Assembly: GCF_016342405.1 (NCBI RefSeq) | Contig: NZ_JAEINN010000001.1 | Coordinates: forward strand, 337,530-401,529 | Length of the DNA stretch: 64,000 nt | DNA from: Maridesulfovibrio ferrireducens | Lineage (GTDB): Bacteria; Desulfobacterota; Desulfovibrionia; Desulfovibrionales; Desulfovibrionaceae | Direction: 5' to 3' | Shown here: piece after piece, positions 40,912 through 48,732 of the stretch | How the letters are laid out: every line of letters begins with the position of its first letter | Numbering within the stretch: the stretch's first letter is position 1 | Notes under the pieces: model-generated | Database searches by the model: none | Seen by the model: the letters and a program-made list of their open reading frames with translations, nothing else | What the model was told of the DNA's origin: nothing | Program-made: the position numbers and the translations under genes

Positions 40912-41793
40912 GTGTCTATGAGTAAATTAATAACTGGGTTTATCAAGATTGGTCAGAGTGGGCCGACTGCTGATGGACGGACGATTGAAGCAGCTTGGTT
41001 GAAAGAAGCTGCCGCTTCTTATGATCTGGACCAGTATGTTTCATTGATCTGGCCTGAACATTTCCGCTTTTTCGGGAACGCTGGAAAGGTTGTTGAATTG
41101 AAAGCTGAAGAAAAGGACGGGATAACTTCTCTATATGCGAAGTTGCAGCCAGGTGAACAGCTTCTTGCTTATAATAAATCCCGCCAGAAACTTTTCACCT
41201 CCATGGAACTAGATTCAGATTTTGCCAAGTCCGGCAAATGTTATCTTACAGGCTTGGCCGTTACAGATAGCCCCGCATCCCTCGGAACGCATGAATTGAT
41301 GTTCTCACATCGCAAGCAGAATGAAAAAAATATCATGCTGTGTGGAGTTGAATTGGATGCAAACAGCTTTTCCCAGGCTGAAGCTGCTGATGAATTTGAG
41401 CCGCCCAGCTGGTTCAAAAAATTCATGTCTCAGTTTGGCTCTAACAATTCCCATGTCGAAAAAAAAGAACCTGAAAATTTCAAAGTAGAGGACACAGAAC
41501 AGCCTATGAATGCAGAACAATTTAAACAACTAAATGACTCTATCGCAGGGCTTGGAGTTCAGTTTTCGGCACTCGCTGAATCCATGAAACCCGGCAAAGG
41601 AGAAGTTCCGGCCGAAGGCGTGAATGAGCAGCCAGCGGATGCAGCTGAACCTGATAAGTTTTCAGAGCTTTCCGCCCAGATGAAAGAGCTTACAACTTCC
41701 GTGAAAGACTTTACTTCCCGCCTTGAAGGTGCAGCCGGTTCCACTCCTGTCCCTGAAAATGATGGTGCTGCAGCTGATGGAGGGCTTATCTAA
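40912..41793 (+). CDS. O: P2 O-like capsid scaffolding protease
   Basis: A 293-residue protein from GTG 40912 (AGGGG eight bases before; ATG 40918 is an alternative). The N-terminal serine-protease domain is of the gpO family (F-I-K-I-G-Q-S-G-P-T-A-D-G-R, T-S-M-E-L-D, A-V-T-D-S-P-A-S-L-G-T). The C-terminal helical, acidic scaffold runs from about 190. It guides capsid assembly and then cleaves head proteins. Its stop overlaps the capsid start. Confidence 0.9.
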   Translation: MSMSKLITGFIKIGQSGPTADGRTIEAAWLKEAAASYDLDQYVSLIWPEHFRFFGNAGKVVELKAEEKDGITSLYAKLQPGEQLLAYNKSRQKLFTSMELDSDFAKSGKCYLTGLAVTDSPASLGTHELMFSHRKQNEKNIMLCGVELDANSFSQAEAADEFEPPSWFKKFMSQFGSNNSHVEKKEPENFKVEDTEQPMNAEQFKQLNDSIAGLGVQFSALAESMKPGKGEVPAEGVNEQPADAAEPDKFSELSAQMKELTTSVKDFTSRLEGAAGSTPVPENDGAAADGGLI

Positions 41794-42818
41794 TGAATAG
41801 CCATTCAAGAAAGCAATATTCTGCGTTGCAGGCTAATCTTGCGAAAGGTTACGGCGTTCAGAATGTGACCGAGCAGTTCACTGTTGAGCCGAGCGTTGAA
41901 CAGCGCCTTCAGGATAAGATTGTTGAACAGTCCACTTTTTTACAGAAGATCAACGTAATTACCGTTGATGAAATGACTGGCCAGAACATCCTTGGCTATG
42001 CAAACGGGCCTGCTTCCGGACGTACTGATACTAGCGGAGATAAGGAACGTGTGCCGGTTAACCTGCTTGGCATGGATTCCAACATTTTTACGCTGCATCA
42101 AACTGATTCTGATGTTTACATGCTTTATTCCCACCTTGATGCATGGGCTAAATTTCATGACTTCCAGGAACGTTACGCTCGTTACGTTCAAGCTCGTATT
42201 GCAAATGACCGTGAAGTTATCGGCTGGAACGGTGTTTCTGCTGCTGCCGACACTAATATTACAACCTACCCGTTGATGCAGGATGTCAATAAGGGGTGGC
42301 TGCAGTACATGCGTGAAAAACGTGCAGCAAATATCCTTGCTGAAGGGGGATCTGTTGCCGGAGCAATCAAAGTCGGCACTGATGGTGATTTTAAAAGCAT
42401 CGACCATATTGTTGCTGATTTGAAACAGGGCATTCCTAAATGGCTGCGCAAAGATCTAGTCGCTTTGGTTGGTGATGAACTTGTCGGTACCGAGTCTACG
42501 GGGCTTTACAAGGCTATCGTTGATGATCCGGTTAAGAAACTTGCTGCTACAGCTTCACTTGAAAAGTTTGGCGGTCTTCCCTGGGAAACTCCTTCTAATT
42601 TCCCTGGTCGTGGTCTGGTTATTACTTCTTATTCAAATCTATCTATTTACACACAGTCTGGCTCTTGGCGCAGGAACCTTAAGGACAAGCCTGAAAAGAA
42701 CCGTGTTGAGGATTTCAACTCCCGCAATGAGGGATATACCGTTGAAAATACCGAAGCTTTTGTTGCTTTGGAATTTGATAATGTATTGATTTCTGATGGT
42801 GCCGGCGGTTGGGCATAA
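41793..42818 (+). CDS. N: P2 N-like major capsid protein
   Basis: A 341-residue HK97-fold capsid subunit of the P2 family, with Q-Y-S-A-L-Q-A-N-L-A-K-G-Y-G-V near the N-terminus, Q-K-I-N-V-I-T-V-D-E, G-R-T-D-T-S-G and a C-terminal R-R-N-L-K-D-K-P-E-K-N-R-V-E-D-F. The scaffold protease probably trims the N-terminus. It overlaps the scaffold gene by one base (TAATG). Confidence 0.94.
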   Translation: MNSHSRKQYSALQANLAKGYGVQNVTEQFTVEPSVEQRLQDKIVEQSTFLQKINVITVDEMTGQNILGYANGPASGRTDTSGDKERVPVNLLGMDSNIFTLHQTDSDVYMLYSHLDAWAKFHDFQERYARYVQARIANDREVIGWNGVSAAADTNITTYPLMQDVNKGWLQYMREKRAANILAEGGSVAGAIKVGTDGDFKSIDHIVADLKQGIPKWLRKDLVALVGDELVGTESTGLYKAIVDDPVKKLAATASLEKFGGLPWETPSNFPGRGLVITSYSNLSIYTQSGSWRRNLKDKPEKNRVEDFNSRNEGYTVENTEAFVALEFDNVLISDGAGGWA

Positions 42819-42901
42819 GCTGAAAGCTTAACCAAGTTAATTGAAAATTGAATCCAGTGGCGGGGGCTGATGCTCCCGCCAATTTTAAGAAGGAAAAAAT
42901 T

Positions 42902-43609
42902 ATGAGTTTAATGTTAGCGCATCAAAGAAAAATGAAAGAGCAGGGGCAAGTTGAAACTGATGAATCTGCCGTGGCTTCATCTGCAAAAATCGGGATTTTC
43001 CCTGGCGGCAGTGTCGGAACTCAGCAAATGGCAGAGCTGCTTACTAACTCCCTTGAAGAAGATCTTCACCAGCTCCATGAAATTCAGGCCGTGACTCGCA
43101 AAATTGAATTCAAAAAAAACGAGCTGATTCCCAAATATCAGCCATATATCAGCAGGTTGAAAGAACTGAATCAGGATCATCCATTGCTTGGATATTATTT
43201 GGTCTGGCTGATTGATGCACAGGACTGGGACGAAGTTCTTTCTTTCGGTTCCTACTGTGTCGAAAACAATATTTCCTTGCCTGAACGGTTCAAATCTGAA
43301 CTGAAAACTTTCCTAGTGGGTGAGTTTTGCAAGTGGGCTGAAGCGGAACTTTCAGCAGATAGATCTGCAGATCCTTACATTGCCCAGATTTTTGAAATGG
43401 TCATTGAACAGGATTGGGACATTGCAGACGCTGTTACTGCTGATCTCTATAAAATGATGGGTTTCCAGCAAGAGCAGAACGGTGAACTTGAAGAGGCTGC
43501 CGAGCTTCTTACCACGGCGCTTGATATTGGCGCACAGGTCAAGACCAGACTCGAAAAACTTAAGAAGAAACTGAAGAATTCAAACGAATCAACAGAGCCA
43601 AAAGAATAA
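42902..43609 (+). CDS. M: P2 M-like terminase small subunit
   Basis: A 235-residue protein from ATG 42902 (AAGGA upstream; the frame opening at 42848 lacks a site). It starts M-S-L-M-L-A-H-Q-R-K-M-K like gpM endonuclease subunits, with helical oligomerisation segments and L-L-G-Y-Y-L-V-W-L-I-D. It recognises the cos/packaging site with gpP. It is followed by a hairpin-rich 103-bp gap. Confidence 0.87.
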   Translation: MSLMLAHQRKMKEQGQVETDESAVASSAKIGIFPGGSVGTQQMAELLTNSLEEDLHQLHEIQAVTRKIEFKKNELIPKYQPYISRLKELNQDHPLLGYYLVWLIDAQDWDEVLSFGSYCVENNISLPERFKSELKTFLVGEFCKWAEAELSADRSADPYIAQIFEMVIEQDWDIADAVTADLYKMMGFQQEQNGELEEAAELLTTALDIGAQVKTRLEKLKKKLKNSNESTEPKE

Positions 43610-43628
43610 ATTAGACACCCAACCTCGC

Positions 43629-43689
43629 ACTGGCCCTGATGAATATGAGATTTGTTTTTTCCTTCTCTCATAATTCCGAAAGGGCCAGT
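43629..43689 (+). other. Stem-loop between terminase small subunit and head completion genes
   Basis: ACTGGCCCT (43629-43637) pairs with AGGGCCAGT (43681-43689), with an inner ATGAG/CTCAT hairpin. The following sequence is TCTTAAAAATAA, so it is a weak terminator at best. It may attenuate the operon or protect the mRNA. Confidence 0.5.
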
Positions 43690-43712
43690 CTTAAAAATAA
43701 AGTGAGATCTGC

Positions 43713-44186
43713 ATGATTGGTTTTAGCGGCTTGACGGATGAAGTGAAAGACGAAGAAATACAAAATGAATCGTTTTACCCTGGCATATCCGTTTCACATT
43801 TTCACGATTGCTACCGTGTACCCGCTGAATATGAACTTGAAATGGTCAAGACTCATTTGAAGTTGGCCATAGCGTGGGCAAATAGCCAGCTTGAAACTTT
43901 CAAGGCAGAGAAAGAGGCAGAAGGAATAACTGCTCTGGTTGATATTATAGCGCCTATGATTGGTGGCGAAACAACCAAAATCATTCATTACAAGCACGCT
44001 GTTTGTTGTCGTGCAAAGGGCAGCTTGATTCACCAGTACAAAACTATGGTTCAGGCCAAGGGTGCAAGTTCAAGAATCGGTGATGCTGTCGAAGCTGAAA
44101 GCCAAGAATCACTTTTTTATCAGTATGCCAGTGCGGCCATTGCAGATCTGCAAGGCAAAATTTCTATTATGGTTGAAGCATTATGA
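43713..44186 (+). CDS. L: P2 L-like head completion protein
   Basis: A 157-residue protein. F-Y-P-G-I-S-V-S-H-F-H-D-C-Y-R-V-P (near 25-40) and the helical rest with H-Y-K-H-A-V-C-C-R-A-K match the gpL head completion/stabilisation family. It caps the portal after packaging. It overlaps the next gene by 4 bp (ATGA). Confidence 0.85.
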   Translation: MIGFSGLTDEVKDEEIQNESFYPGISVSHFHDCYRVPAEYELEMVKTHLKLAIAWANSQLETFKAEKEAEGITALVDIIAPMIGGETTKIIHYKHAVCCRAKGSLIHQYKTMVQAKGASSRIGDAVEAESQESLFYQYASAAIADLQGKISIMVEAL

Positions 44187-44644
44187 AGCAGCTGCAAAAT
44201 CTATCAAAATTTTTGTTGGAAGTTTTAGAAGTTAAACGTGAGCAATTGGAATGTTTTGCGGATCGTGGTGATTTGATTTTAACCGGAAAAGATTTGGGAA
44301 ATTGCGTGGAGCTGGGACGGCTTAAATATGATGCCGTTTTTTGGATTGAAAAGTTTCACGGTGATGCAAACCTTTTGCTGGCCCATGTCATGGCGTGGCT
44401 TTCAGAAAATGATCTAGAACGCCATGATTTAAATCTTCCGGATCCGGAAGTTGATATTTCATTGAATAATCGCAACACCGCAAATGTTGAAATTGCCATA
44501 TCTTTTGAAGAGCCGCTTCTAATTGTTCTGGATGAAGAGGGGCCAATTTTTTGGAACGGCAAGAAGTGGTCTGTCAGTGAATTGAAAGTGGATGTTGCTG
44601 AAGAGCTGGTTGATATGGATGGGAAGTCAAATGAAGAGGACTAG
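44183..44644 (+). CDS. R: P2 R-like tail completion protein
   Basis: A 153-residue protein. It starts M-K-Q-L-Q-N-L-S-K-F-L-L-E as gpR proteins do, with F-H-G-D-A-N-L-L-L-A-H-V-M-A-W-L and P-D-P-E-V-D-I. It is needed to finish the tail end that joins the head. It sits in the order L-R-S of P2-like phages. Confidence 0.8.
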   Translation: MKQLQNLSKFLLEVLEVKREQLECFADRGDLILTGKDLGNCVELGRLKYDAVFWIEKFHGDANLLLAHVMAWLSENDLERHDLNLPDPEVDISLNNRNTANVEIAISFEEPLLIVLDEEGPIFWNGKKWSVSELKVDVAEELVDMDGKSNEED

Positions 44645-44646
44645 TT

Positions 44647-45363
44647 ATGTCTGATTCTGCAATGACCTGCGATGTTGATTCTAAGAAGCTTCTTAGATTG
44701 CGTGAACAGCTTGAAATTTTAGCTCTTACTCCAAAGCAACGGAAGATTTTTAATAACAAAGTTGGTGGAGATATTAGGAAGCGCGCAAGACGCAACACCA
44801 CAAGAAGAACAACTATTGACGGAAAGTCTATGGAATCTCGTAAAAAGCGAGCTCGTGGACGACATAAGAATAAAAGCGTCAAAATGTTTCGGAATTTAAA
44901 TCGGTTCATGGGCATTATTCCCTCGGGCAAAGCAGGCGTTTCTGTTTCATGGAGGAATCCAGTTCTCGCTCAGATTGCATATCAGCATCAGCATGGAGCG
45001 GAAGTTCAAAGCGGTCATATTCTTTTGACCAAGCAGCTTAAAAGAGAAAAAAAATATGTTTCGCGGAGGGCAAAGTGTCCTCGTTGGTTGGCTAAAGAGT
45101 TGGTAGAAAATAGGTACAGGCACACATTTCGAAATCCTGGGCAGAAAGATAGAGTTCGACGGGTTAGTTCAAAATTTATCATGGAAAATTTGACCAGGGG
45201 GCAAGCCTCTTTTGCACTTCAGACTTTGCTTGGTGTTCCTGCAAAAGAAAAATGGAAAATTGAAATCCCAGCTCGTCCTTTTTTAGGGATAACTTCAAAA
45301 GATGCCACTCAATATACAACCGAGCTGGCCCGAACAGCCTTACAATATATCAAAAAAGCATAG
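44647..45363 (+). CDS. S: P2 S-like tail completion / virion morphogenesis protein
   Basis: A 238-residue basic protein of the phage virion morphogenesis family, with many Arg/Lys at residues 40-75 (K-K-R-A-R-G-R-H-K-N-K), A-Y-Q-H-Q-H-G, and an ending with P-A-R-P-F-L-G-I-T. P2 gpS has the same place and the same R-P-F-L-G end. It starts 2 bp after gene R. Confidence 0.85.
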   Translation: MSDSAMTCDVDSKKLLRLREQLEILALTPKQRKIFNNKVGGDIRKRARRNTTRRTTIDGKSMESRKKRARGRHKNKSVKMFRNLNRFMGIIPSGKAGVSVSWRNPVLAQIAYQHQHGAEVQSGHILLTKQLKREKKYVSRRAKCPRWLAKELVENRYRHTFRNPGQKDRVRRVSSKFIMENLTRGQASFALQTLLGVPAKEKWKIEIPARPFLGITSKDATQYTTELARTALQYIKKA

Positions 45364-45372
45364 GAGATCTGA

Positions 45373-46488
45373 ATGCTAGGCAGAGTACAAGTAAACAACC
45401 TGAATTTAATGCAGGGCGAATTTAAGGAGGTAGAAAATTACTTTCTTTTTATCGGCCGTGGATCCGGAACGAATGAAGGAAAGCTTGTCACTGTTAACAG
45501 TGATACCGAGCTTGATGATGTTCTGGGCGCAAATGAATTTAATTTAAAAACTCACATTGAAGCGGCCAAACTTAACGCTGGTCAGAACTGGGTGGCTTGC
45601 GTTTATCCGCTGGCAGCTGATGAAGATCTGGCTGATGCAATTGATGCATGTATGGAACTCGCTTCCGTTGAAGCTATCGTTGTCACGGATCCGCTTGCCG
45701 ATTCTGTCGCGGTGGAAGCTCTGCAGGCTAAAGCAGAGTTAATTATGGGCAAGTACATGCGGCCTTTATTTTTCATGGGAACTACAAGAGCCATGGCCGT
45801 TGATGAAAGCTGGTCTGATTTTACTGCAGCAGTGAAGCCCATTGTTAGCAGCATTGCTGCAGATCAAGTTATGGTCGTTCCTACTCTGTGGGGAATGGAT
45901 TTGGGAACGCTGGCCGGAAGGTTATGCAACCGCTCTGTTACCATTGCTGATTCTCCCATGCGTGTGGCAACCGGTCCGCTTCTGGGTGCATGGTCTGCCA
46001 AGCCGGTTGATAAAGACGGCCGTGCAATTGATATGTCCATTTTGCAAGATCTGGAAAGCTCCCGCTTGTCAGTTCCGCAATGGTATCCGGATTATCCCGG
46101 TGTTTATTGGGCAGACGGCAACATGCTTGATGTACCTGCCGGAGATTATCAGATGGTCGAAAATCTGCGAGTCGTGCAGAAAGCCATGCGCCGGATCTAC
46201 GTGCTGGCCGTTGCCAGAATCGCTGATAGAAAACTGAATTCTACCCCTAATAGCATTGAAGCCAACAAGCTTTATTTCATGCGTCCGCTGTTCTCAATGG
46301 CTAAATCTGTGGAAATTATGGGCATTCAGTTTCCCGGTGAAATTAAACCACCTAAGGATTCCGACATCGTGATTTCTTGGAAAAGTAAATACGAAGTGGA
46401 AATTTATCTGGTTGTCACTCCTTATAATTCCCCCAAACATATTACCTGCAATCTACTTTTGAACTTGCAGAATCAGGCGGAGGCGTAA
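45373..46488 (+). CDS. Tail sheath-like protein (DUF2586 type)
   Basis: A 371-residue protein of the DUF2586 type, which in K139-like phages occupies the place of the P2 sheath FI. It begins V-N-N-L-N-L-M-Q-G-E-F-K-E-V-E and ends with a domain E-I-Y-L-V-V-T-P-Y. It should form the contractile sheath together with the tube gene that follows directly. Function is by position and family. Confidence 0.78.
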   Translation: MLGRVQVNNLNLMQGEFKEVENYFLFIGRGSGTNEGKLVTVNSDTELDDVLGANEFNLKTHIEAAKLNAGQNWVACVYPLAADEDLADAIDACMELASVEAIVVTDPLADSVAVEALQAKAELIMGKYMRPLFFMGTTRAMAVDESWSDFTAAVKPIVSSIAADQVMVVPTLWGMDLGTLAGRLCNRSVTIADSPMRVATGPLLGAWSAKPVDKDGRAIDMSILQDLESSRLSVPQWYPDYPGVYWADGNMLDVPAGDYQMVENLRVVQKAMRRIYVLAVARIADRKLNSTPNSIEANKLYFMRPLFSMAKSVEIMGIQFPGEIKPPKDSDIVISWKSKYEVEIYLVVTPYNSPKHITCNLLLNLQNQAEA

Positions 46489-46941
46489 ATGAGCGGCCAG
46501 CGTTTAAGCGGAAAGAATTTTGATGTGACTTTAGGAGATATGCTGCTTCGTGTTGAAAAAGCGACTCTTGAAATTGAAGACAATAGTTCCACCGCAAAAG
46601 ACCGCGGAGTTCCTAATGGCTGGGTTGATGGTGACGTTGCCGCATCCGGAGAAATTGAAGTTGATGCACGTAATCTGAATTTGATTATGGAAGCAGCTTC
46701 TTCTGCCGGATCTTTCAGGGAGCTACCAGAATTCGATATTTTATTTTTTGCAAAAACCGGAACGGATGAACTGAAAGTTCAGGCTTTCGGCTGCAAGCTC
46801 AAGCTTACCTCATTGTTGGATATTGATTCAGCAGGCGGTGAAAAGCATATTTCCAAGATTCCTTTTGAAGTTACCAGCCCTGATTTTGTGCGCATTAACG
46901 GAGTTCCGTACCTCTCAGAAGAAGATATTGAAGGTCTGTAA
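46489..46941 (+). CDS. Tail tube-like protein (DUF2597 type)
   Basis: A 150-residue beta-rich protein (S-G-Q-R-L-S-G-K-N-F-D-V-T-L-G-D and L-K-V-Q-A-F-G-C-K-L-K-L-T) of the DUF2597 type. It is adjacent to the sheath gene without a gap, the usual sheath-tube order, and likely forms the inner tail tube. It shares one base with the next start (TAATG). Confidence 0.75.
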   Translation: MSGQRLSGKNFDVTLGDMLLRVEKATLEIEDNSSTAKDRGVPNGWVDGDVAASGEIEVDARNLNLIMEAASSAGSFRELPEFDILFFAKTGTDELKVQAFGCKLKLTSLLDIDSAGGEKHISKIPFEVTSPDFVRINGVPYLSEEDIEGL

Positions 46942-47141
46942 TGGATATTGTTGATGCTGCCCAGGGCGTTGAAAAGCTTTTTATAGAAGCTGCCCTTGCT
47001 AACAGGTTGAGCTGCCCAAACAGGCCCAGCAATAAATATTGTGAAGAGTGCGGCGAAGAGATTCCGGAAGCAAGACGGGTTGCAATCCCAGGAGTCCGGT
47101 ACTGCATCAAATGTCAAACTGAAATGGAGCAAATACAATGA
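46941..47141 (+). CDS. TraR/DksA-type zinc finger protein
   Basis: A 66-residue protein with C-E-E-C-G-E-E-I-P-E-A-R-R and Y-C-I-K-C, the four-cysteine TraR/DksA finger. Phage and plasmid members bind RNA polymerase and change promoter choice without ppGpp. It lies between tail tube and lysis genes, as in other P2-like prophages, and overlaps the lysin start by 4 bp. Confidence 0.87.
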   Translation: MDIVDAAQGVEKLFIEAALANRLSCPNRPSNKYCEECGEEIPEARRVAIPGVRYCIKCQTEMEQIQ

Positions 47142-47545
47142 GTGAACCAAGAGGTATCAGAAATCACAATCCCGGCAATATTCGTCATGGTGCAAAGTGG
47201 AACGGTCTTGCTGAAGAGCAGCTTGATAAATCTTTCTGTACTTTTAAAACCCCTGAACATGGAATCAGAGCCATGGGTAAGATTCTGATTACTTATCAGG
47301 ACAAGTACGGTCTTGATACCGTTTCCGGTATCATTGATCGCTGGGCTCCACCTATCGAAAACGACACAAACGCATATGCGGAACACGTAGCCAAGCAGCT
47401 GGAAGTTGGAGTTGATGAACCTATTGTTGTCCGTTCGTTCCTGGATAAACTTTGCACGGCCATTATTCGCCATGAAAACGGTGTGCAGCCTTACGACATT
47501 GCAACTGTTCAGCGCGGTGTGAACATGGCTATGGGGGTTGCATGA
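47138..47545 (+). CDS. Endolysin-like protein (P5 / transglycosylase-like)
   Basis: A 135-residue protein starting R-G-I-R-N-H-N-P-G-N-I-R, a signature of small phage muralytic proteins of the P5 or lytic-transglycosylase-like group. It has no signal peptide, so it depends on the holin encoded next. It overlaps that gene by 4 bp. Confidence 0.75.
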   Translation: MSEPRGIRNHNPGNIRHGAKWNGLAEEQLDKSFCTFKTPEHGIRAMGKILITYQDKYGLDTVSGIIDRWAPPIENDTNAYAEHVAKQLEVGVDEPIVVRSFLDKLCTAIIRHENGVQPYDIATVQRGVNMAMGVA

Positions 47546-48045
47546 GTATTTTAGCCACTATTGGCGCGGCTTTGGGCGGTGAAAAAGGGCTTGGCGGGAC
47601 TATTCTTGATGCCGTCAAAACATATTTTCCACCTGATATGACTCCTGAACAGAAAGCGACTCTTGAGCTGGGAATTAAAGCTGCAGCCGACAAGCAGGCC
47701 AATCTTGTGAGGGATAAGGCCATGGAAGCCGACAAGGCTGTGACTGACAGGATCGCGAAGCTGGAAGGCTCTGCTTCTGACCTTCTGCGTGTGCCCTACC
47801 TTGGCGCGTTAATCATTTTTTTGCGCGGTTGCCAGCGGCCTATGTGGGGCTTTGCAACTCTGTATATGGATTTTCTCTGGTTCACGACTTGGAAGTTGAC
47901 CGAGACACAGGAAACGGCCCTGTGCATCATCAATTTCCTGGTACTTGGCTTTTTGTTTGGAGAACGCACTATCAAGAATTTGGAGCCGTTGATTATGAAA
48001 GTCTTTGGTCAGAACGGGGGCGGCAACACAAAGGGGGCCAAGTAA
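47542..48045 (+). CDS. Holin (3TMs family)
   Basis: A 167-residue protein with a soluble helical first half and about three membrane segments in the second (A-L-I-I-F-L-R-G, L-Y-M-D-F-L-W-F and I-I-N-F-L-V-L-G-F-L-F-G). This fits the 3TM holin family of gene-transfer agents and P2-like phages. It permits endolysin release. The tail is glycine- and lysine-rich. Confidence 0.78.
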   Translation: MSILATIGAALGGEKGLGGTILDAVKTYFPPDMTPEQKATLELGIKAAADKQANLVRDKAMEADKAVTDRIAKLEGSASDLLRVPYLGALIIFLRGCQRPMWGFATLYMDFLWFTTWKLTETQETALCIINFLVLGFLFGERTIKNLEPLIMKVFGQNGGGNTKGAK

Positions 48046-48270
48046 GTGAAGGCAGAAAATATAATCCGTGTGGTTATAAGTATTGTCTGGTCTGTGGTCA
48101 TTTTTTGGAATGGATATTTGCACAGTGCTGTTCTTGCTAATCGTGATGATCTTCAGTCAGTCCAGATTGATATGGCTAAAAATTATATTTCAACGGATGA
48201 AATGGATAAATTTATCAGCCGAATGGAAAAGCGTTTTGATCGTTTAGACGCAAAAATGGATCTAAAATAA
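48046..48270 (+). CDS. Small single-TM lysis-associated protein
   Basis: A 74-residue protein starting at GTG 48046, directly after the holin stop. It has one membrane helix (about 6-26) followed by a charged coiled-coil-like helix ending in K-R-F-D-R-L-D-A-K-M. The position and shape suggest an Rz-like spanin part or a holin regulator. No lipoprotein partner is seen. Confidence 0.55.
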   Translation: MKAENIIRVVISIVWSVVIFWNGYLHSAVLANRDDLQSVQIDMAKNYISTDEMDKFISRMEKRFDRLDAKMDLK

Positions 48271-48285
48271 AAGAGAGAATTACGA

Positions 48286-48561
48286 ATGATTATACCTGTA
48301 GAAGTGAACGGAAAAAACTTGGATTTTGATGTTAAGACTTCCGTTTTTAATACTTACATTAATGATTTGCGGCCGGACAATAAAGTTGCACCTGCTCATA
48401 ATTTTTTAATGCGCAGTGTTCTGCCTGAAAGCAAAGAAGATTTATGTGAATTGCTTAAGCTGGCTGGACTTGAAATTCAGCTTGCAGCTGCGGTGATTGA
48501 AGAATTCACACCGGAAGTTGAGATTGTTGTGGGAAAGTCGAAAAGCTCGCCAGTTCAATAG
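48286..48561 (+). CDS. Tail assembly chaperone, short form (gpE-like)
   Basis: A 91-residue protein immediately before the tape measure, where P2 has gene E and lambda has G. It is beta-strand rich at the start and helical later. Its frame contains the slippery heptamer G-GGA-AAG (48531-48537), eight codons before its stop. A -1 shift there would add 62 residues from the next frame and give a 146-residue E-E' protein. Confidence 0.75.
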   Translation: MIIPVEVNGKNLDFDVKTSVFNTYINDLRPDNKVAPAHNFLMRSVLPESKEDLCELLKLAGLEIQLAAAVIEEFTPEVEIVVGKSKSSPVQ

Positions 48562-48725
48562 AGAGTAATGGTTTTTCTCAGTTAGAAGTTTTGTCTTCTA
48601 AATGGTTTCCAGGAAGAGACGTAACTGAGCAGGTCATGGCTGAAGCTCTATTTCTGGAAAAAGATTACTGGGAAAAGATGAACGTGGCGATATGTAACGG
48701 AATGATCAAAGCTTTTAAGGGGTAG
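48531..48725 (+). CDS. Frameshift extension of tail chaperone (E'-like)
   Basis: From the slippery GGGAAAG the -1 frame is open to the TAG at 48725, eight bases before the tape measure GTG. It encodes V-E-K-L-A-S-S-I-E-S-N-G-F then S-K-W-F-P-G and a helical end, with no start codon of its own near the shift. In P2 and lambda the shifted chaperone binds the tape measure protein. It is missed if only ATG-started frames are called. Confidence 0.75.
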   Translation, partial: GKVEKLASSIESNGFSQLEVLSSKWFPGRDVTEQVMAEALFLEKDYWEKMNVAICNGMIKAFKG

Positions 48726-48732
48726 CCGTAGA

